DNA from: DASQZK01 sp963763215
GTDB lineage: Bacteria > Bacteroidota > Bacteroidia > Bacteroidales > GCA-2748055
Assembly: GCA_963763215.1 (NCBI GenBank)
Contig: CAVXNX010000030.1
Span: forward strand, 62,001 to 126,000
Reading direction: 5' to 3'
DNA length: 64,000 nt
Part shown: positions 59,163 to 64,000 of the stretch, piece after piece
Layout: each line of letters begins with the position of its first letter
How positions within the stretch are numbered: position 1 is the stretch's first letter
The notes under the pieces: generated by a model
Databases searched by the model: none
What the model saw: the letters and a program-made list of their open reading frames with translations, nothing else
Told to the model about the DNA's origin: nothing
Made by a program: the position numbers and the translations under genes

Positions 59163-60086
59163 ATGAAAAAACTCAACCTTTATGCCCTGGTTCTGGGCAT
59201 CCTGGCTTTTTCCTCATGCCATACGAATAAAGGTAAAGAGGATGAAAGCCATGTCAAGGCCTATCCCCGGGTCAGGGCAACAACGGTTACCTTTGGCCCG
59301 ATCAGCAGCCAGGTGGATGTCAATGCCACGGCATCTTACCTCAAGGCCAGTGTTATCAGCTCCCCTTTTGACGGTTACATTGTGCGCTCGTTCGTTGAAC
59401 CCCGCCAGAATGTCGGACCGGGACAGATCCTTTATATTCTGCAAACCCGGGAATCGCATGCCCTCGGAGCCGTTAATCCCGAACTGCCCGGCCATTTCGG
59501 CGGAACCGATACCATCAGGGCGCATTCCGAAGGTTATGTCACAGAAACCGTCCACCAGCAAGGCGACTATGTGACCGGCGGTGAAAAACTGCTGACCATG
59601 AAAGAGACCTCGAGCCTGGTATTTGTCCTTCATCTTCCGTATGAGTGGCACAACCTTGTCAACCCCGGCATGAAAGTCGAATTGCGGTTTCCGGACGGGA
59701 CCCGGCATACGGGTAAGGTGAAGCTGATCAGCCCGGAAGTGGATTCCGCCGATCAGACCCTGAAAGTGATCCTCTCGGTAACCAATGCCAGGGCTGTTCC
59801 GGAAGGGCTGATCGCCAGGGCTGAGATCACCAGAAAATCAAGCGAGAATGCGACTCTGCTCCCCAGTGATGCGGTTTTGACCAATGAAACTGAGACCGAT
59901 TACTGGGTCATGAAGATGATCAATGACTCGGTCGCGGTGAAAGTCCCGGTGACCACCGGTATCGCCAGTCACGACACCATGCAGATCCTGAGTCCGTCAT
60001 TCACAAAAAAAGACAGGATCCTGATATATGGAAATTATGCCGTTCCCGACACCATGCAGGTCATCCTAACCGATACGGCGCAATGA
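59163..60086 (+). CDS. RND efflux periplasmic adaptor (MFP/HlyD family) lipoprotein
   Basis: 307 residues from MKKLNLYALV, with lipobox FSSC (Cys about 19), so it is probably anchored to the inner membrane. The barrel-sandwich domain halves are SPFDGYIVRSFVEPRQNVGP and HSEGYVTETVHQQGDYVTGG; a beta-barrel domain follows. The helical hairpin between the lipoyl halves is very short, as in minimal adaptors. It links the TolC-type channel to the RND permease. Its stop overlaps the permease start by ATGA. Confidence 0.88.
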   Translation: MKKLNLYALVLGILAFSSCHTNKGKEDESHVKAYPRVRATTVTFGPISSQVDVNATASYLKASVISSPFDGYIVRSFVEPRQNVGPGQILYILQTRESHALGAVNPELPGHFGGTDTIRAHSEGYVTETVHQQGDYVTGGEKLLTMKETSSLVFVLHLPYEWHNLVNPGMKVELRFPDGTRHTGKVKLISPEVDSADQTLKVILSVTNARAVPEGLIARAEITRKSSENATLLPSDAVLTNETETDYWVMKMINDSVAVKVPVTTGIASHDTMQILSPSFTKKDRILIYGNYAVPDTMQVILTDTAQ

Positions 60087-63000
60087 AAGACTTTTATAAC
60101 AGCTTCAAAAAACCGGTGAGTTTCCTGCTCGTGCTGATCCTCGTGGGGGGAGGTTACCTGTATACCAAAACAAAGACTTCGCTTTTTCCCGAGATCACTT
60201 TTCCGAAGATCAAGATCATTGCCGAGGGTGAACTGAAGCCCGAACAACAGATGATGATCACGGTGACCCGCCCTCTGGAGGATGCCGTCAAAAAAGTGCC
60301 GGGGCTGAAGATGATCAGGAGCACGACAAGCCGCGGGAGCTGTGAGATCTCGGCTTTCATGACCTGGAAGACCGATATCGATGTGGCCGAGCTCCAGGTC
60401 GAATCCCGTATCAGCCAGGTCAGGAACCAATTACCGTCGGGCCTTCAGATTACCGTTGAAAAGATGAACCCGTCCATCCTCCCGGTGATCGGGTATTCGC
60501 TCGAAAGCGACCGGTATTCGCTCATCAGTCTTAAAAAACTGGCCGTCTACACGGTCAAGCCCTACCTCTCCCAGGTCGAAGGTGTGGCCGCTGTGCAGGT
60601 CCTTGGTGGTAAAGACAAGGAATTCCGGGTGATCCTCGACAAAGAAAAGATGAGCAGCCTGGGAATCACCCCTTCGTATCTGGAACAGGTCATGGACCGG
60701 AACGGCATCCTCCTGTCGAACGGCTTCATCAATGATTACAACCGCCTGTATCTGAGTGTCACCGATGCGGCCTTTCATTCCCGGAAAGATGTGGAAAACC
60801 TGGTGGTCAGGAATGACCATGACCGGATCATCCTGTTACGGGATATCGGGTTGGTGAAGATCGAGAAGGCGGTTGAATACATCAAGATCAATGCCAACGG
60901 GAAGGAAGGCGTACTGATCAATATCGTCAAGCAACCCGGTGCAAACCTGATCTCCACCACCGATTCGGTGCAGAACAAGCTCATAAGCCTGAGACAGGTT
61001 CTCCCGCCGGGAGTGACCATCAAGCCCTACTATGTCCAGGCTGAATTTGTCAACAATTCCATCCGGTCGGTCAAAGATGCCTTATGGATCGGTCTGGCAC
61101 TGGCCATTGTGGTGGCGTTGCTTTTTCTTCGTTCGCTGAAGGCGGGTGCCACGCTGCTCATTATGATACCTGTTACCCTTGCCCTGACCATTTCGGTGCT
61201 CTACGCACTGAACTACACCTTCAATATCATGACCCTTGGCGCCCTGGTCGCTTCCATCGGGCTGATCATCGATGATGCCGTGGTCATCATCGAACAGATC
61301 CACCGGACGCACGAGGAGCATCCGGGAAGTCCTCCCCGTGAGCTGGTGAAAAAGGCTATTCAGTATCTTCTGCCGGCCATGATCGGTTCGTCACTCAGCA
61401 CCATCGTGATCTTCCTGCCTTTCATCCTGATGTCGGGGGTGGCGGGCGCTTATTTCGGCATCATGACCCGGACGATGATCATCACCCTGGTGGTTTCATT
61501 TTTCGTGACATGGATCGGATTGCCCGTGACCTATCTCCTGCTTTCACGCAAAAAGCGGAGAAAAGCACGGACCCGTGATACGGAAGGGCACGGAGTGAAG
61601 AAACAGGACTGGGTGGGGATATTCACCCATAAGCCGTACATCAGCATCGCCATCGTCGTGGTCCTGGCGGGCCTCATTGTCTTCATCTATCCCCGGCTTG
61701 AAACCGGATTCCTGCCTTATATGGATGAGGGAAGCATCGTGCTCGATTTCAATTCGCCACCCGGGTCATCTCTTGAGGCAACCGATAAAATGTTACAGGA
61801 GGTCGACCGGATCCTGTACAACACTCCCGAAGTGGTGGCGTTTTCACGGCGGACCGGTGCCCAGATGGGATTTTTTATCACCGAACCAAACCGGGGCGAT
61901 TATCTGATTAAAATAAACCGGAAGAAAGGAGAGTCGACCGAGGAAGTGATCGAGGAGATCCGGGCCCGGGTGGATGCCAGGGTTCCTGCCCTGACCACCG
62001 ATTTCGGACAGGTGATCACCGATATGCTCGGTGACCTGACCACATCGGTCCAGCCTGTCGAAATAAAAATTTTCGGCAGCGACAATGAGAAGCTTCAGGA
62101 ATATTCCAGGAAGGTGGCCGGAATTGTGCGGAGTGTCAACGGCACTGCCGATGTTTTCGACGGCATCATCATCGCCGGTCCGTCGGTCGATGTCTTTCCC
62201 GATGCTGAGGCTTTGGGCCGTTACGGACTCAGTCCGGCGGATCTCCAGAACCAGCTCCAGCTGGAAACCGAAGGTCTTGTGAGCGGCCATGTTCTGGAAG
62301 GAGAATACCTGCCCGCTATCCGGCTGACCTTTCACGACAGTACCGATTTTGACATGCAGAAGCTGCGGACTTCGAGAATCTTCACCCCCGGCGGGAAACT
62401 CATCCCGCTTGAACGGGTGGCGGAAATCCGCATTAACCATGGAAGTGCCGAGATCGAGCGGGAAAACCTCCAGAATATGGGTGTGGTGTCGGCGCGGCTG
62501 AGTGGTACGGACCTTGGATCTGCCATGAAGGATATCCAATCGAAGATCGCATCGGGGATTTCCCTTCCCGGGGGCTATTATATCGAATACGGCGGTGATT
62601 ATCAACAACAGCAGCAATCCTTCAAAGAACTGCTGAACATCCTCATCATTGCCAGTCTGCTCGTTTTTCTCGTCGTTCTCATCCTTTTCCGTGATTTCCG
62701 TGCTTCCGTGATCATCCTCATGATCGCTGTGCTCGGGATCTCGGGTGGCTACCTGGCACTGTTCATCACCGGCACGCCCCTCAACGTGGGCAGTTACACA
62801 GGACTGATCATGATCGTCGGGATCATCGGTGAAAATGCCATTTTTACCTATCTGCAATACCGCAAAAACCTTGAAACCACGAATGATGTACACGAGGCCA
62901 TTACCTTTTCGATCAGCACCAGGCTCAGGCCAAAGCTGATGACGGCCCTGTGTGCCATCACGGCCATGATGCCTCTCGCCCTCGGCATTGGAACCGGTGC

Positions 63001-63148
63001 ACAGTTGCACCAGCCCCTCGCCATTGCCGTCATCGGGGGGTTCGTGGTGGCCCTGCCCTTGCTGTTGGTCGTATTGCCGGGATTCCTGAGGCTGGGGGAA
63101 GGGAAGATCAGCAAAAAATTTGGGAGGGACACGGAAAAGACGGGTTGA
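60083..63148 (+). CDS. RND-family efflux permease
   Basis: 1021 residues, twelve transmembrane helices in the 1+5+1+5 pattern with two large periplasmic loops. The proton-relay Asp pair is in TM4 (SIGLIIDDAVVIIE). Other marks are SLFPEITFPKIKI at the start, LPAMIGSSLSTIVIFLPFIL and the second-half GIIGENAIFTYLQYRKNL, where the usual Asp of a permease is replaced by Glu-Asn. It exports toxic small molecules or metals by proton antiport. The last codons (GRDTEKTG, stop) belong to the first unit of the downstream minisatellite, so the original C-terminus may have been replaced. Confidence 0.92.
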   Translation: MKDFYNSFKKPVSFLLVLILVGGGYLYTKTKTSLFPEITFPKIKIIAEGELKPEQQMMITVTRPLEDAVKKVPGLKMIRSTTSRGSCEISAFMTWKTDIDVAELQVESRISQVRNQLPSGLQITVEKMNPSILPVIGYSLESDRYSLISLKKLAVYTVKPYLSQVEGVAAVQVLGGKDKEFRVILDKEKMSSLGITPSYLEQVMDRNGILLSNGFINDYNRLYLSVTDAAFHSRKDVENLVVRNDHDRIILLRDIGLVKIEKAVEYIKINANGKEGVLINIVKQPGANLISTTDSVQNKLISLRQVLPPGVTIKPYYVQAEFVNNSIRSVKDALWIGLALAIVVALLFLRSLKAGATLLIMIPVTLALTISVLYALNYTFNIMTLGALVASIGLIIDDAVVIIEQIHRTHEEHPGSPPRELVKKAIQYLLPAMIGSSLSTIVIFLPFILMSGVAGAYFGIMTRTMIITLVVSFFVTWIGLPVTYLLLSRKKRRKARTRDTEGHGVKKQDWVGIFTHKPYISIAIVVVLAGLIVFIYPRLETGFLPYMDEGSIVLDFNSPPGSSLEATDKMLQEVDRILYNTPEVVAFSRRTGAQMGFFITEPNRGDYLIKINRKKGESTEEVIEEIRARVDARVPALTTDFGQVITDMLGDLTTSVQPVEIKIFGSDNEKLQEYSRKVAGIVRSVNGTADVFDGIIIAGPSVDVFPDAEALGRYGLSPADLQNQLQLETEGLVSGHVLEGEYLPAIRLTFHDSTDFDMQKLRTSRIFTPGGKLIPLERVAEIRINHGSAEIERENLQNMGVVSARLSGTDLGSAMKDIQSKIASGISLPGGYYIEYGGDYQQQQQSFKELLNILIIASLLVFLVVLILFRDFRASVIILMIAVLGISGGYLALFITGTPLNVGSYTGLIMIVGIIGENAIFTYLQYRKNLETTNDVHEAITFSISTRLRPKLMTALCAITAMMPLALGIGTGAQLHQPLAIAVIGGFVVALPLLLVVLPGFLRLGEGKISKKFGRDTEKTG

Positions 63149-63944
63149 GACGGATGAACACGGATAATAAAAGAGGGGACACGGATAAGACGGGTTGAGA
63201 CGGATGAACACGGATAATAAAAGAGGGGACACGGATAAAGACGGGTTGGGACGGATGAACACGGATAATAAAAGAGGGGACACGGAAAAGACGGGTTGAG
63301 ACGGATGAACACGGATAATAAAAGAGGGGACACGGAAAAGACGGGTTGGGACGGATGAACACGGATAATAAAAGAGGGGACACGGAAAAGACGGGTTGGG
63401 ACGGATGAACACGGATAATAAAAGAGGGGACACGGATAAAGACGGGTTGGGACGGATGAACACGGATAATAAAAGAGGGGACACGGATAAAGACGGGTTG
63501 AGACGGATGAACACGGATAATAAAAGAGGGGGACACGGAAAAGACGGGTTGGGACGGATGAACACGGATAATAAAAGAGGGGACACGGATAAAGACGGGT
63601 TGAGACGGATGAACACGGATAATAAAAGAGGGGACACGGAAAAGACGGGTTGAGACGGATGAACACGGATAATAAAAGAGGGGACACGGAAAAGACGGGT
63701 TGGGACGGATGAACACGGATAATAAAAGAGGGGACACGGAAAAGACGGGTTGAGACGGATGAACACGGATAATAAAAGAGGGGACACGGAAAAGACGGGT
63801 TGGGACGGATGAACACGGATAATAAAAGAGGGGACACGGAAAAGACGGGTTGGGACGGATGAACACGGATAATAAAAGAGGGGACACGGAAAAGACGGGT
63901 TGGGACGGATGGACACGGATAATAAAAGAGGGGACACGGAAAAT
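63126..63944. repeat. 50-bp minisatellite, 16 copies
   Basis: Sixteen units of about 49-51 bp. The common core is ACGGATGAACACGGATAATA followed by an A/G-rich stretch, GGGGACACGGA, and GACGGGTTG. Variation is limited to TTGAGA/TTGGGA, GGATAA(A)/GGAAAA and a single extra G. The first unit begins inside the RND permease gene and supplies its stop codon; the last copy is followed by a hairpin. The 50-bp period is not a multiple of 3, so all minus-strand frames stay open as an artefact. Confidence 0.95.
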
Positions 63945-63954
63945 AGCAGTAGAG

Positions 63955-63982
63955 GAGGAACGGTCTTTGTCCGTTCCTCTTT
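63955..63982 (+). terminator. Terminator-like hairpin after the minisatellite
   Basis: A 9-bp perfect stem GAGGAACGG (63955-63963) with CCGTTCCTC (63971-63979), a 7-nt loop, then TTTC. Probably ends the tolC-MFP-RND transcript. Confidence 0.6.
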
Positions 63983-64000
63983 CGGCCTTAATTGCTTATG

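Noticed and set aside
61844..63937. A 697-residue minus-strand ORF rich in repeated Pro/Ser/Phe segments
   Set aside because: It is the reverse reading of the 50-bp minisatellite plus the antisense of the RND permease. All three minus frames are open across the array because the unit has no stop on that strand, and the remainder overlaps a clear gene.
63126..63944. CRISPR array
   Set aside because: Units abut directly with no spacers; it is a plain minisatellite.

Overview
The window looks like a chromosomal piece of a Bacteroidota bacterium, most likely an anaerobic member of the Bacteroidales. The signs are four proteins ending in type IX secretion (T9SS) C-terminal sorting domains, a TonB receptor with an N-terminal carboxypeptidase-like plug extension, BlaI/M56 regulation, DUF4251 and PepSY-like small secreted proteins, a complete rnfBCDGEA operon, and several promoters of the Bacteroidota type (TTTG, 19-21 nt, TAnnTTTG). 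No rRNA, tRNA, phage, transposase or CRISPR locus was found. The species cannot be named from the sequence.

Layout. 0-2 kb: a ThuA-like lipoprotein and a clan GH-A glycosidase lipoprotein (minus). 2-7.5 kb: GNAT acetyltransferase, TPR sensor kinase, short-chain dehydrogenase and MATE transporter (plus). 7.5-17.2 kb: four large secreted or outer-membrane proteins on the minus strand, namely a two-HKD phospholipase-D-fold protein, a TonB receptor, a lamin-tail-domain protein and a 910-residue multidomain adhesin-like protein. I read this as a possible extracellular nucleic-acid or phosphodiester scavenging locus. 17.7-30 kb: calcineurin-type phosphatase, DUF1684 lipoprotein, FadL-like porin, Omp85-like barrel, YhhN, an EEP hydrolase with a penicillin-acylase relative, a lone receiver protein and polyphosphate glucokinase. 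30-35 kb: two tandem YncE-propeller/phosphatase fusions. 35.3-37.1 kb: five tandem copies of an unassigned ~370-380 bp element with a conserved predicted fold, in a patch rich in simple repeats. 37.4-41.4 kb: a BlaI/M56 pair with a well-resolved promoter-operator, then acetyl-CoA synthetase. 41.4-47.6 kb: HD hydrolase and the rseC-rnfBCDGEA operon (ferredoxin:NAD+ coupling). 47.8-48.1 kb: a candidate ~290 nt structured RNA of unknown class. 48.2-57.8 kb: secreted S1/P1 nuclease, APC permease, Tat-exported NIPSNAP protein, OmpR/histidine kinase pair with a PepSY-like protein, RecG, DUF4251 and a small membrane protein. 57.9-63.1 kb: a tolC-MFP-RND efflux operon whose last codons run into a 16-copy ~50 bp minisatellite that fills the end of the window.

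Sequence quality matters here. About 17 genes, including normally intact housekeeping genes (recG, acs, rnfB/C/D), are each split by one or more single-base frameshifts, and in every case the protein resumes cleanly in another frame. I interpret these mostly as indel errors in the assembly, and I annotate each such gene across its full span.
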